Notes: a model not told the origin generated them from the letters alone. Counted from the stretch's first letter, positions 21,752-31,500 are shown. The stretch is DNA of 64,000 bases from Streptomyces indicus (GCF_900100315.1 NZ_FNFF01000002.1:496001-560000), one strand, 5' to 3'. Made by a program: numbers and translations.

Positions 21752-23851
21752 TTACCGCCGTACGGTCACCACGGGCGCGCCGGCCGTGACGACCTGCCCG
21801 ATGTGCGGCTCGACGGCTGCGAGGTCCGCGGTGTTGGTGACGGTCATCAGCGTGACGGTCGAGTGCTCGGCGGCGCGGATCGCGTCGAGGTCGACCTCGG
21901 CGAGCAGGTCGCCGGCGGAGACCTTCTGCCCGGACTCGACGCGTACGTCGAAGCCCTCGCCCTTCATCTGCACGGTGTCGACGCCCACGTGGACGAGCAC
22001 CTCGACGCCGTCCGTGGTGCGGATGCCGAAGGCGTGACCGGTGTCGACGACGGTGACCAGCTCGCCGTCGACGGGCGCGACCACGTGCCCGTCGGCCGGC
22101 TCGATGCCCACGCCCTCACCGAGCGCGCGGGAGGCGAAGACCGGGTCGCCGGCCTCGTCGAGGGAGATCACGCGGCCCGCGACCGGGGCGGTGAGCTCGA
22201 TGCCCGGACCGGCGGCCTTCACCGGGGCGGCGGCCTGCGCGGAAGCGGCGGCCTTCGCGGGAGCGGCGCCCTCGCCGGCGGCAGCAGCTGCGGCACCGAC
22301 GGTGACGAGCTCGCGCTCCTCGGCCGGAGCAGCGTCGCCACCCGCAGCGGCGGCCTCGGCCAGGTCACGCTCGGCGTTGACCTCGGCGCGCTCCTCCTTG
22401 GTGCGGAAGTCGGAGAAGTAGACCAGGGCCATCGCGGTGAAGAAGGCGGCCGCGATCGCGATCACGTACACGACCATCGGGTCGAAGACGGGGATGGTCA
22501 GGAGCGAGGTGAAGGCGAAGGCGTTGGTGTCCACGCCGCCCAGGACGCCGACGATGATGCCGCCGACGAGGCAGCCGACCAGCATGCGCGGGTAGATCCG
22601 CTTGAAGCGCAGGTGGATGCCGTAGAGGGAGGGCTCGGAGATACCGCCGAAGAGGCCGGCCGCCAGCGCACCGGTCGCGGTCTGGCGCATCTCCTTCTCG
22701 CGGTGGCGCAGCGAGAGCAGCAGCACACCGGCGGTGGCGCCGAAGCAGGCGAAGTTCCACGCACCCATGGGGCCCTGGATGAAGTCGTATCCGAGGGTGT
22801 TGATGTTCTGGAGCATCAGCGCGTTCAGCGGCCAGTGCAGACCCAGCGGCACCAGGAACGGGTAGATCAGCGGGATCATGATCGCGAAGACGATCGGGGC
22901 GTTGTTGTTCAGCCAGGACAGGCCCTCACCGAGGCCGTTGCCCGCCCAGATGCCCATGGGGCCGATGAGGAACGCCGTCACCGGGATCATGATCAGCATG
23001 CTGAAGAAGGGCACGAAGACCATGTGCACGGCCTCCGGGAAGATCTTCTGCAGGCCCTTGTAGACCAGGGCGAGCACGGCGACCATCACCAGCGGCACGA
23101 AGACCTGGCCGCCGTAGTCGTTCAGCTGCATCGGCAGGCCGAAGACGTGGGCCACGGACTCGGAGGTGCCGAGGGTCTCGTTGGTGGTCGTGGTGACGCC
23201 GGGGATCTTGGAGTTGAGCATCCCCGTGAAGTTCGGGGTCATCACCGCGGCCATCACCGCGGCGCCCACCCACGGGTCGATCTTCAGCTTCTTGGCGGCG
23301 TTGTACGCGACCATGATCGGCAGGAAGTAGAGCACCGAGCGCCACATGGCGTCGACGAACACCCAGGTCGCGGACTTGTCCTCGGCCCGGAAGTCGACGA
23401 AGCCGAGGGCGTCGAGCACCGAGGCGATCGCGATGATCAGCGAGGAGCCGAGCAGCACGCCCATGAGCGGGCGGAACGAGTCCGAGAGGTACTCGAAGAA
23501 GTTGTCCACGAACGCGTACTTGCCGCGGCTCTTGGCCCGCATCTCGGCCTTGACGTCGGCGTCCGACTTCTTCTTGGCGGAGCCGGCCATCGACGGCAGG
23601 TTCACGATCGCGGAGTGGACGCGCGCCACGGCGCCGCCGATCACGATCTGGAAGCGGTCGCCGGACTGCGGCACGGTCCCCATGACGCCGTCGAGGGCGT
23701 CGAGGGCGGCCTGGTCGACCTTGGACCCGTCATGGAGCTGGAAGCGCAGCCGCGTCGCGCAGTGCGTGAGGCTCTCGATGTTCTCGGGTCCGCCGACGCC
23801 GCGGAGAATCTTCTCCGCGAGCACGTCGGTGCCCGACGCGGGTGTGCTCAT
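21752..23851 (-). CDS. PTS sugar permease, fused EIIB-EIIC-EIIA (beta-glucoside/glucose superfamily)
   Basis: Imports and phosphorylates a sugar at the membrane. The 699-residue order is EIIB (phospho-Cys31 in SLTHCATRLRF), a linker, EIIC with about ten membrane segments (from about residue 100 to 455), an Ala/Pro-rich linker of about 70 residues, and a C-terminal crr-like EIIA (phospho-His in VEVLVHVGVDTVQ). The layout matches BglF/BglP-type permeases; the substrate (an aryl-beta-glucoside, sucrose or trehalose) is not settled by sequence. The start ATG 23849-23851 begins MSTPASGTD. Expression is probably controlled by antitermination in the leader at 23970-24078. Confidence 0.92.
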   Translation of the reverse strand: MSTPASGTDVLAEKILRGVGGPENIESLTHCATRLRFQLHDGSKVDQAALDALDGVMGTVPQSGDRFQIVIGGAVARVHSAIVNLPSMAGSAKKKSDADVKAEMRAKSRGKYAFVDNFFEYLSDSFRPLMGVLLGSSLIIAIASVLDALGFVDFRAEDKSATWVFVDAMWRSVLYFLPIMVAYNAAKKLKIDPWVGAAVMAAVMTPNFTGMLNSKIPGVTTTTNETLGTSESVAHVFGLPMQLNDYGGQVFVPLVMVAVLALVYKGLQKIFPEAVHMVFVPFFSMLIMIPVTAFLIGPMGIWAGNGLGEGLSWLNNNAPIVFAIMIPLIYPFLVPLGLHWPLNALMLQNINTLGYDFIQGPMGAWNFACFGATAGVLLLSLRHREKEMRQTATGALAAGLFGGISEPSLYGIHLRFKRIYPRMLVGCLVGGIIVGVLGGVDTNAFAFTSLLTIPVFDPMVVYVIAIAAAFFTAMALVYFSDFRTKEERAEVNAERDLAEAAAAGGDAAPAEERELVTVGAAAAAAGEGAAPAKAAASAQAAAPVKAAGPGIELTAPVAGRVISLDEAGDPVFASRALGEGVGIEPADGHVVAPVDGELVTVVDTGHAFGIRTTDGVEVLVHVGVDTVQMKGEGFDVRVESGQKVSAGDLLAEVDLDAIRAAEHSTVTLMTVTNTADLAAVEPHIGQVVTAGAPVVTVRR

Positions 23852-23969
23852 GATGCTTCCTCGCATCCTCGGGATCTTGCTTGCTTGCTGTCTTGCTCGG
23901 TCGGTGACCGCTCCCGGCCGAGCCAGGCCATCCGCCCGAAACGGGACGAACCACCTGCTTCAGGGCAAC

Positions 23970-24015
23970 AAAAAAGACCCGGGCCACGCCGGACATACGG
24001 CGTTTCCCAGGTCTT
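23970..24015 (-). terminator. Leader terminator of the PTS permease gene
   Basis: On the minus strand the sequence AAGACCTGGG at 24006-24015 pairs with the complementary CCCGGGTCTT downstream, with an inner GCCG/CGGC pairing, and is followed by six Ts (23970-23975). This is a classical intrinsic terminator, rare in Streptomyces, lying 118 bases upstream of the permease start. Its 5' arm overlaps the 3' half of the antiterminator element, so only one structure can form at a time. Confidence 0.88.
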
Positions 24016-24078
24016 GCCTCCACTCGACGACTTCGACATCGGCATCGATGTCTGTGTCGCCCGAGGAGTAACAACCCT
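24007..24078 (-). promoter_or_regulatory. Ribonucleic antiterminator (RAT) with an extended apical hairpin
   Basis: The two halves of a BglG/LicT target are readable on the minus strand: AGGGTTGTTACTCC (24065-24078) and GGAGGCAAGACCTGG (24007-24021). They resemble the halves of the E. coli bgl element, which has TTGTTACTGC and GCAGGCAAAACC. Here they are separated by 43 bases carrying a perfect hairpin, GACATCG-ATGC-CGATGTC, instead of the usual small loop. The second half overlaps the terminator stem. Binding of the antiterminator at 20685-21536 would block termination. Confidence 0.82.
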
Positions 24079-24137
24079 GTTGATCGGGATCGATCGGCGT
24101 CACTGTAACACCACGGGTGGCGTACGGCGCAAACTGC

Positions 24138-24186
24138 TGTTCGTATCGCTTCGCAGCGCTTCGTATCGCTTCGTATCGCTTCGCAT
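24138..24186. repeat. Tandem decamer repeats upstream of the PTS leader
   Basis: The motif TTCGTATCGC occurs at 24139, 24159 and 24169, with variants (CGCAGCGC, CGCATGG) between and after, giving four to five near-decameric units. The array lies about 60-110 bases upstream of the antiterminator. On the minus strand a weak promoter-like pair (TTGCGC, 18 bases, TTACAG) sits between the repeats and the antiterminator, at about 24100-24131. An operator role is possible but unproven. Confidence 0.5.
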
Positions 24187-24242
24187 GGCTAGGGCACCGA
24201 ACTCTGCGTCCCTCCGCCTGCTCCGGATTCTTGCGGTGGCGC

Positions 24243-24830
24243 CTACCCCGAGTCCTTACGGTGGTCGGCGTCCGCCCGGCGGTTGGCGAGGTAGCGGGCC
24301 TTCTTCTCGCGGTTCCCGCACGTGTTCATCTCGCACCATCTGCGGGTGCGGCTGCGGCTGGTGTCGAAGAAGGCGGCCCGGCAGGTCGGCGAGGCGCACA
24401 GCGCCAGCCGCCCGTCCCGCTCCCCCGCGATGATGCCGATCGCGTCGGCGGCGATCACCCCGAGCGCGTCCTCCACGCTCGACGGCGAGCTGAGCCGCCA
24501 CTCCCGCTCCCCTTCGGACGTCAGAACCGCCACGGCCCGCCCCTGCGCACTGCGCTCGTTGATGACCCGTACCGCATCCGCCGGCAGCGGCTCCCCGCTC
24601 GCGGCCGCGGTGGCGGCGGCGTGCACCGCCTCCCTCAACTCCTTTGCCAGACCGAGCTGTTCGGCGGTGCAGGAATCCACCGCGAGACCGCTCACCACCA
24701 GCCAGTCCACGAGCCGTTGCGGGACGGGGATGCGCTCCACGGGGTGGCCGTGCCGCTCCGAGAGCGTCCCCGTGAAGCTGGTCGCCAGCACGGAGCCGAG
24801 GCGGAATTCGGGGTACGCGGCGGCAGGCAT
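24243..24830 (-). CDS. CGNR zinc-finger (ABATE-domain) protein
   Basis: Probable stress-linked transcription regulator (195 residues). The N-terminal ABATE domain covers about residues 15-135. The C-terminal zinc finger reads CASPTCRAAFFDTSRS, then CEMNTCGNREKKARYLANR, giving the CxxxxC...CxxxxCGNR signature of the family. The start ATG at 24828-24830 begins MPAAAYPEFRLGS. It is transcribed away from the epoxide hydrolase gene, and the two may share a divergent promoter region with the 9-bp repeats at 24911-24946. Targets are unknown. Confidence 0.88.
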   Translation of the reverse strand: MPAAAYPEFRLGSVLATSFTGTLSERHGHPVERIPVPQRLVDWLVVSGLAVDSCTAEQLGLAKELREAVHAAATAAASGEPLPADAVRVINERSAQGRAVAVLTSEGEREWRLSSPSSVEDALGVIAADAIGIIAGERDGRLALCASPTCRAAFFDTSRSRTRRWCEMNTCGNREKKARYLANRRADADHRKDSG

Positions 24831-24910
24831 GGAACCACCATAGCCGGTTGCGATGCTCCGCGGCCGCCTGCTACAACCGAAGTGGGAACCGTCATTGCCG
24901 GTTCCACTCC

Positions 24911-24946
24911 CGTACGCCTCGTACGCCTCGTACGTCCCGTACGCCC
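24911..24946. repeat. Four tandem 9-bp units (CGTACGCCT)
   Basis: Units start at 24911, 24920, 24929 and 24938; the first two are identical and the others differ at one base. The array lies between the divergent CGNR and epoxide hydrolase genes. It may be an operator or simple microsatellite slippage. Confidence 0.6.
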
Positions 24947-25012
24947 ATCGAACCCATCCGCCACCCCATCCGCCCGTACGCCCGGACCGATCGCGACGGC
25001 CAGGAGGCCCTC

Positions 25013-26242
25013 ATGCCCCGCCCGACCACCGACGCACGAGCCGACACCGACACCGACACCGACACCGGCGCCGACACCGCCACTGACGTCGACGTAGCCC
25101 CCTTCTCCTCCCGCGCCACCGACGCCGACCTGGACGACCTGCGCGCGCGGCTCGCCGCGGCCCGGCTGCCCGAGCCCGAGACGGTGCGGGGCGCCGCGGC
25201 CGGCCCCCGCCGCTGGGACCAGGGCGTCCCCCTCGCCGACCTGACCGACCTCGTGCATTACTGGCGCACCGCGTACGACTGGCGGGCGTTCGAGCAACGC
25301 CTCGACCGGCTGGGCCAGTTCCGTACGACCATCGACGGCCTGGGCATCCACTTCCTGCACCGGCGCTCCGCACGCGCGGACGCCACTCCCCTGCTCCTGA
25401 CGCACGGCTGGCCGGGCAGCATCGCCGAGTTCGTGGACGTCATCGAAGACCTGGCGGACCCGGAAGCCCCCGACGCCCCGGCCTTCCACGTCGTGGCCCC
25501 TTCGCTCCCCGGCTTCGGCTACAGCGACAAGCCGTCGACCACCGGCTGGGGCACCGAAAAGATCGCGGCGGCCTGGGTGGAACTGATGGGCCGCCTCGGC
25601 TACGACAGGTTCGCGGCCCACGGCGGCGACTGGGGCGGCAACATCACCACGGTCCTCGGCGGCCGCTTCCCTGACCAAGTCCTGGGCATCCACACCCTGT
25701 TCGCGGAGGCGCCACCCGGACTGAGCACCGACGGTCTGACCCCGCTCGAACGCCAATGGGCCGAGGAGACCCGCCACTTCTGGCGGCACCGCGCGGCGTA
25801 CGCGAAACAGCAGGCCACCCGCCCGCAGACCATCGGCTACGCACTGGTCGACTCACCGGTGGGCCTGCTCGCCTGGCTCCTCGACAAGTTCGCCGAATGG
25901 TCGGACACGGAGGACAGCCCGTTCGAGACCCTCTCCAAGGACCGCATCCTCGACGACGTCACGCTGTACTGGCTGACCCGCACGGGGGCGTCGGCGGCCC
26001 GCATCTACTACGAGAGCCACAACTCCCTGGACCCCGACCTCCGCGTGGACGTCCCGTCGGCCGTCACGATGTACCCCCGCGACATCGAGAAGTGCCCGCG
26101 CCCCTGGGCCGAGCAGCGCTACCGCAACATCGTCCGCTGGAACTCCCCGGCCAGGGGCGGCCACTTCCCCTCCCTGGAAGTCCCGGACTACTTCGTCGGG
26201 GACGTACGGAAAGGCCTGGCGGCCGTACTGGCATCGGCCTGA
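25013..26242 (+). CDS. Epoxide hydrolase (EHN-type alpha/beta hydrolase)
   Basis: Hydrolyses epoxides to diols in the cytoplasm. Residues 1-25 are a repeat-coded low-complexity tail (alternating Asp/Thr from GACACC repeats). The epoxide hydrolase N-terminal domain follows, then the hydrolase core: oxyanion region LLTHGWPGSIAEF, nucleophile Asp in AAHGGDWGGNIT, and the catalytic His in SPARGGHFPSLE. Length is 409 residues. The start ATG has AGGAGG six bases upstream. The natural substrate is unknown. Confidence 0.9.
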   Translation: MPRPTTDARADTDTDTDTGADTATDVDVAPFSSRATDADLDDLRARLAAARLPEPETVRGAAAGPRRWDQGVPLADLTDLVHYWRTAYDWRAFEQRLDRLGQFRTTIDGLGIHFLHRRSARADATPLLLTHGWPGSIAEFVDVIEDLADPEAPDAPAFHVVAPSLPGFGYSDKPSTTGWGTEKIAAAWVELMGRLGYDRFAAHGGDWGGNITTVLGGRFPDQVLGIHTLFAEAPPGLSTDGLTPLERQWAEETRHFWRHRAAYAKQQATRPQTIGYALVDSPVGLLAWLLDKFAEWSDTEDSPFETLSKDRILDDVTLYWLTRTGASAARIYYESHNSLDPDLRVDVPSAVTMYPRDIEKCPRPWAEQRYRNIVRWNSPARGGHFPSLEVPDYFVGDVRKGLAAVLASA

Positions 26243-26292
26243 CCTCATCCCTGAAACAAGTCCCCTCCCCCAACTCCCCCTAAACTCGGCCC

Positions 26293-26769
26293 GTGCCCAT
26301 GCCCAGGACCGACCGCGCCGAACGCCTGATCGCCGCACCCCGGACGAGGGTCTACGACGCCCTCCTGGACCGAAACTCCCTCGAGACCTGGCTGCCACCG
26401 GCCGGCATGAGCGGCCGCATCGACCAGTGGGACCCACGCCCCGGCGGCGGCTTCCGCATGGTCCTCACCTACCTCGACCCGTCCGACAGCCCGGGCAAAT
26501 CCTCGGACGCAACGGACGTCGTCCACGTCCACTTCGCCGACCTGCTGCCCCCGGAACTCGTCGTCCAGCAGGCCGTCTTCACCTCGGACGACCCGTCCTT
26601 CGCAGGCACGATGACCATGACGTGGCACCTCACGGCACCTGACGCCGGCTCAACCCACGTCACGGTGACGGCCACGAACGTCCCGCCCGGCATCGACCAA
26701 GCGGTCCATGAGGCGGGGATCGCTTCGTCGTTGGGGAATTTGGCGGGGTTTGTCGAAGGGGTGGGCTGA
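26293..26769 (+). CDS. SRPBCC/AHSA1-family protein
   Basis: A 158-residue START-like (Bet v1 fold) protein of the activator-of-Hsp90-ATPase-1 type. It begins RAERLIAAPRTRVYDALLD, has the family's ETWLPPAGMSGRI and PGGGFRMVLTYLD segments, and ends with SSLGNLAGFVEGVG. Such proteins bind small hydrophobic ligands; the ligand here is unknown. The start is GTG 26293 (ATG 26299 is possible). It is 50 bases downstream of the epoxide hydrolase gene and probably co-transcribed. Confidence 0.85.
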   Translation: MPMPRTDRAERLIAAPRTRVYDALLDRNSLETWLPPAGMSGRIDQWDPRPGGGFRMVLTYLDPSDSPGKSSDATDVVHVHFADLLPPELVVQQAVFTSDDPSFAGTMTMTWHLTAPDAGSTHVTVTATNVPPGIDQAVHEAGIASSLGNLAGFVEGVG

Positions 26770-26880
26770 ATCATGGACCACAGCGCCAAGAGGCATCAAT
26801 CTGTTGGGAATCCGGCAGTAGCGCCGGTCTCGACCCGCTAGGCGGGTCTTGAAGTCACTCTGCCCGCGCCGTCCACCACC

Positions 26881-27546
26881 TCAGCGAGCCGGGTAGCCGA
26901 TCTCCGCGATGTCCTTTGCGAGTTCGGCCAGAGTGATCTCCGGGTTCAAGGCGGTGACTACAGCCTCGGTCAAAGGCCGGGAATCGAGGATGTGGGAGAC
27001 GGCTTCCAGTGCGATCGGAACCTCGTAATAGTCCTCGGCCCACCGCTGGAACGCTTCTGGTGTGCGGTCCGTGAGGAGCTGGAACAGGTACTGGGCGCCG
27101 TCCGGATCGCCTTCCGGCACCTCAGGAAAGTCGATCGCCCCGGTCTGCCAACAGCCGGCGTCAGCCTCGCGCCACATGCACGCCGTGACGACGGGCATGC
27201 CGTCCTCGTCCGAGAACGCAGGCTCCTCGACGTACGCCTGAAAGCAGGCGGGAACCTCGTCCAGCACGCCAGGCCAGAGCCCATCCGCCACGTAAGGGCT
27301 CATGGGCGACTCGTGAGCAAACCCGCGAGCATAGGCGCCGGCCGGTGAGAAGACGATCGCGTACTCGTCTCCCGAACCGTCACGCATCGACGCCATGGCT
27401 TCGGTCTCAGACCATCGGTGGTCGAACGAGTGGTACCGGTCCTCCCAGTCCGGGCTCAGCACTGCGTCCAACATGGCAAGGGATCGACAGTGCTCACGGA
27501 GCACCGCTATCTCGGGCAGCTGCCGAGCGACGTCTTCGATGGTCAT
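26881..27546 (-). CDS. Hypothetical protein, possible second immunity or orphan gene downstream of the RHS locus
   Basis: A 221-residue acidic soluble protein (MTIEDVARQLPEIAVLREH) with no membrane segment and no motif that I recognise. Aromatic- and Asp/Glu-rich stretches (SPDWEDRYHSFDHRWSE, YFQ-like helices near the C-terminus) resemble small immunity proteins. It is on the same strand as, and after, the RHS toxin and the 140-residue gene at 28017-28439, but separated from them by a terminator and a 470-base gap. The ATG at 27544-27546 is chosen; an in-frame GTG 18 bases upstream is possible. Confidence 0.55.
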   Translation of the reverse strand: MTIEDVARQLPEIAVLREHCRSLAMLDAVLSPDWEDRYHSFDHRWSETEAMASMRDGSGDEYAIVFSPAGAYARGFAHESPMSPYVADGLWPGVLDEVPACFQAYVEEPAFSDEDGMPVVTACMWREADAGCWQTGAIDFPEVPEGDPDGAQYLFQLLTDRTPEAFQRWAEDYYEVPIALEAVSHILDSRPLTEAVVTALNPEITLAELAKDIAEIGYPAR

Positions 27547-27680
27547 GCACACATCCAAGTGCACGCCTCTGACAATGCGCTCGCTGTGCTGATGCAGCGG
27601 GCGCGTGACCACGCCGCGGACTGCGAGGGCCCAGGTCGTCCACAGCTCCCGGCCAAACGGTCGCGTCGGCGACACAGAGC

Positions 27681-27770
27681 CGCACAAGGCCGCAAACGCA
27701 AGAAGACCCCACCCCCAGCATTTCCGCTGGTGACGGGGTCTTTAGGCACCTTCTGCGAGGTGCCCCCGGC
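27681..27770. repeat. Partial copy of the tRNA-Arg(CCG) 3' end and its downstream terminator
   Basis: This 90-base stretch closely resembles 58999-59091, next to the intact tRNA-Arg: both contain CGCAAGAA, AAGACCCC, TTTCCGCTGGT, ACGGGGTCTTTAGGCAC and GGTGCCCCCGGC in the same order. Only the last 12 bases of the tRNA (27759-27770) are present, and the flank then diverges. The AAGACCCC...GGGGTCTT pairing at 27703-27743 should act as a terminator. It looks like the end of a former integrative element at the same tRNA. The 470-base gap 27547-28016 otherwise holds no gene that I can support. Confidence 0.7.
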
Positions 27771-28016
27771 GGGGGACACGGAACATGGGGACACGGGAAG
27801 CCGCTGGTCAAAGGTGGGCAGCTGGTGATCCAGGCCGTCCTCCAGGCGAACCGGTAGGCCTCTCACCCGGTCCCTGTGTCGGTGCGGTCAACTGGTGCGC
27901 AGCGACGGCCCCATCGTGGAACTACCGGACAGGGGAACTAGACGTTGAAGCGGAACGCCGACAGCGCGCCAGTCACCGCGCAGACACCATGTCCGGGTAT
28001 GTAGTCGGCGGGTTCC

Positions 28017-28439
28017 CTACCAGTCGTCACCGATGTCGAAGTTAGAGGCGATCGGCATACCGGCCTCCTCGAACACGATCAGCAGATAGCGACCCAGGCC
28101 AGCGAGATGCGCATACAACCGCTCCGCCACCTGCCAGGTCTCGAGGGAGTCCGAACGCGACCAAACGGTGAGCATCGCGGGAACCTTCTCCAGCGGCCAG
28201 CCAGGCTCACCGTCGTCGACGAACAACGACACAAGCCATGCATCGTCGTCGAATCCGTACAGGTAGCCATCCGGGCCGGACGGTTCAGCATGACTGTTCG
28301 CGAACGAGACACCCAGAAAATCCCCTACGTCGGCCCACAGGCGGTCACCAAACTCGGCACTGTTCCAAGCCCCCTCCGCAAGACCGACCCTGAACTCGAA
28401 GTCCCGCTTTCCGCCACCGTACTGCTCGAACGATTCCAT
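28017..28439 (-). CDS. Candidate immunity protein for the RHS toxin
   Basis: A 140-residue acidic protein starting MESFEQYGGGKRDFEFRVG and ending NFDIGDDW. It is soluble and lacks a signal peptide; no known family was recognised. It begins 77 bases after the RHS toxin stop, on the same strand, where polymorphic toxin loci keep their immunity gene. The role is inferred from position and size only. The ATG at 28437-28439 has only a weak GGAAA ribosome-binding site. Confidence 0.6.
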   Translation of the reverse strand: MESFEQYGGGKRDFEFRVGLAEGAWNSAEFGDRLWADVGDFLGVSFANSHAEPSGPDGYLYGFDDDAWLVSLFVDDGEPGWPLEKVPAMLTVWSRSDSLETWQVAERLYAHLAGLGRYLLIVFEEAGMPIASNFDIGDDW

Positions 28440-28469
28440 ATTTCAGTTTCCACTCTCGCCACAACCGTG

Positions 28470-28504
28470 CCGGGTGCCTGGGACGGATCGCCCCAGGCAC
28501 CCGG
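28470..28504 (-). terminator. 13-bp hairpin between RHS toxin and immunity gene
   Basis: CCGGGTGCCTGGG at 28470-28482 is perfectly complementary to 28492-28504 with a 9-base loop. It starts just after the RHS stop codon and before the candidate immunity gene. It could end the long RHS transcript, which would mean the immunity gene has its own promoter, or it could only attenuate it. Confidence 0.75.
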
Positions 28505-28516
28505 ATTCTTAGTACG

Positions 28517-31500
28517 CTACAGGTCTTCCTCGATCATGTAGCCCCTGCCGTAGATCACGACCTTCTGCACGTTCTCGGGGGCGCGGCTCCTGGTGAATTG
28601 GCGAATTCCGTCCCAGGCGTCGTCCTCGTCCATTCCGCCCTTGCGCAGATCGATGACCACCATGTCCACCTTCTGCTTCTGGTCCGCCTTCTTCAGGTGG
28701 TCTCTGAGTCCGTCCGACCGCAAGCTCTTCATCTCCTTGAAGTCCGCCCGCATCTCGTCGACCCAGGCATCGCCCGCGTGCGGGGGCTTCTGCCGGTCGT
28801 TCCTGGACATCACCTTGTGTCCGTGGATGGCCAGAGTCAGCGCAATCTGGAATTCCTCGTCCGTATCGAACCCGAAAACGCTTTTCTTGCTCTTGTTGGG
28901 GTACTTCCAGGACTCATCGATGCGCTCCATGATCTCTTTGGCATCGGCCTCCTCGTCGGTGGTCAGCCAGTCCTGGATCGCACTGCCCAGCTTGAAGGCC
29001 GCACACCCGTCGCGGGCGCCCCGCTTGCAGTTGTCGTCCATCGCCTCCTCGAGGGCTTCCTCCTTGTAGTTCGTCAAGTCGAACTTGCCGTCCAGGATCT
29101 GCTTGACCCGTTCCTTGCGCAGCTGAGCGGCGATCTCCTGGTTGGTGAACAGGATCGCCTCCATGGCCCGCCCCATCCTCGGGGATCCCGGGGCAGCGCT
29201 CCCGGACCTGCCGTTGTTGTACACAGGCGCGGTGCCACGACTGTTCCGCTGCGTCTGGGCCGCCTTCCGCTCGCGCTCCTCCTTGGTGTCGGGAATGCCT
29301 CCAGTGCAGGAGATCAGCCCTTGCAGACACTCGGGCACCGCCATGCCTGTGGGGTCGCTCAGGGTGGCCGGGTTGTTGTTGGCGTAGCTGTAGCCGTTGA
29401 GTGACTGGTGCTGGTCCAGGGTCAGCAGCGGGTCGACGCTGATGAACTGTCCGGTGCTGGAGTCGTATTCGCGGGCTCCGACGTGGGTTAGGCCGGTGCC
29501 GCTGTCGACGGACTTGCCCAGGAATCCCTTGTCGTCCGGCCAAGTGCCGACGGCGGTGCCCCGGTCGGCACCGAACGGAGTGGTGTAACGCTTGCTGAGC
29601 TTCTGCGTGCTGTCACTGGTGACGGCGGTGCCGGACGTCCCGTGGTGGTCGGCGGAGAGGAACGAGAGAGTCTCCGTACCGGACTTGTTGCTCCGCACCG
29701 CGATCGTCGAACCCGCTGCGGAGTAGCGGCGGTCAGCCCACTTCTTCCCCGACTTGAGGTGCACCTCGGTGGCGCCCAGGTACAGAACTGTCTCGCCGGC
29801 GGACGCGGTGTCCCGGCGGATGAGGAGTTCTCCGTCGGCGTCGTAGAGGTAGTTGGTGTCCGTGCCGGCTTCAGTGAGCTTGGCGAGCTTGCCTTCCTGG
29901 TTCCACTTCAGCGCCTGGGCCACTGTCGAGCGGGCCTTCTCGGCCCTGGTTTCGGTGTTGCCCGCGTTGTCGTAGGTGTACTGCGCCGCTGCCGTGTCAC
30001 AGGCATCCGCCGCCGTCGACGTAACGATCGCCTTCAGCCGATGCTTGCGCGTGGCGTCGTAGCAGTAGGTCGAGGTGACCGGGGTGGCAGTGTTCTGCTT
30101 CTCGGTCTTGCGCTGACCTGAGTCGGTGTAGGTGTAGCTCGTCCAGTAGGCGGCGGGGCCGCCCAGGTTGGCGACGGTGCGGCCGGTGGGCGAGCAGTCC
30201 GCGGACTTAGGCGTCCACGCATCGGTCAGCCGGCGTTGGCCGTCGTAGCTGAAGCACTGCTGGTCGGCGCCGGCCCCCGTGTCGGCACGGTCGAAGATCG
30301 ACGTGACATTGCCCGCCTGGTCGTAGCCATACTGCAGGTCCTGGATCGGCCCACGGGTCTGGTCGTCGGTGGACGAGGTGAGCAGCCGCCCTGTTCCCGG
30401 CTCATAGGTGCGGGAGATGAACACCCTCTTTGCCGAGGCCGAGGTGCCCAGCTCCAGCTGGTGGACCTGGCCTATGGCCGAGTAGTCCACCCCGAGCAGG
30501 TAGCCGGAGATGCCAGACTGCTGTGTGGGCAGGCCTGCGTCGTTGTACAGCGTTTCGACGGTCTCCGCCGGGAGGCCGGCCGCCGCGGGTTCCTTGGTGT
30601 TGTTCAGCGTTCCGTCGAGGCGGTACGCCGTTCCGAAGGTCGTGGTGGCGGTGACTGCACCGGAGGTGACCATCGGGTCGTCGGACGGCAGAGTCAGGGT
30701 CGTGGTGGTGGGACGGCCCAGCGAGTCGTAGGCAGTGACCTCCTTGGTGTAGGCCTTGCTGTTGGTCTGGTTGACGCCGTTCTCGTAGCGAACGGACTTG
30801 TCCGGCAGGCCCTTGAGCAACCCGTCGAAGGTCCACTCGGCGAGCTTGTTCGCATCCGTACGGCTGGTGTGCCACAGACCTGTCTTACGGCCCAGCTCGT
30901 CGTAGCCGAAGTAGACCAGCTGCCCTCTCGAGTCCTTGGTGTAGTCGACCTGGTCGAGGGTGGTCCAGCCGGTGGTGACGGTGCCCTTGTCCGGATCGGT
31001 GGAGGAAACCTCCCGGCCGTACAGGTCGTACACGTGCGACCAGACAGAGCCGTCGGGTCCGGTGACCGTGAGCGGCTTGGCGTCCCGGGTGTAGGTGGTG
31101 GCGACCCGTGTGTACGAGGTGCCGACCGTGGCACCGTACGCCGTGTCGTCGGGCAGCGGTCCCGCGTAGGTACGCGTCTCCGTCGTCCGGCCGAGCGCAT
31201 CCGTGATGACCCGGGTGGCAGTGCCGCCCTCGACCGCGCTGGTGGCGGTGGAGTCACCGGTGTAACTGGTCGTGGTGTCCCACTTCTTGGTGCCCCACGA
31301 CGACAGGGTCGTCTTCACGGAGCGGCCGGCTCCGTCGTACACCGTGTCGTTCTGTACGGGGGCCTGTGCGTAATCGACGCCCATGTACGTGCTGTTGGGT
31401 GCCTTGGAGCTGTCGTACGCGTCGGACTGTGTTCTGACTGCCAGGCCGCGTGCGTCATAGCGGGTGTCGGTCAGGATGCGCCCGCCGTTGGCCCCCGGGG

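Noticed and set aside
21746..24433. 895-residue open frame on the plus strand opposite the PTS permease
   Set aside because: Shadow of the EIIBCA gene; contains no recognisable domain and crosses the leader terminator.
25020..25090. GACACC microrepeat in the epoxide hydrolase as a regulatory element
   Set aside because: It is in frame and codes for an Asp-Thr tail after a good ribosome-binding site; simple slippage explains it.
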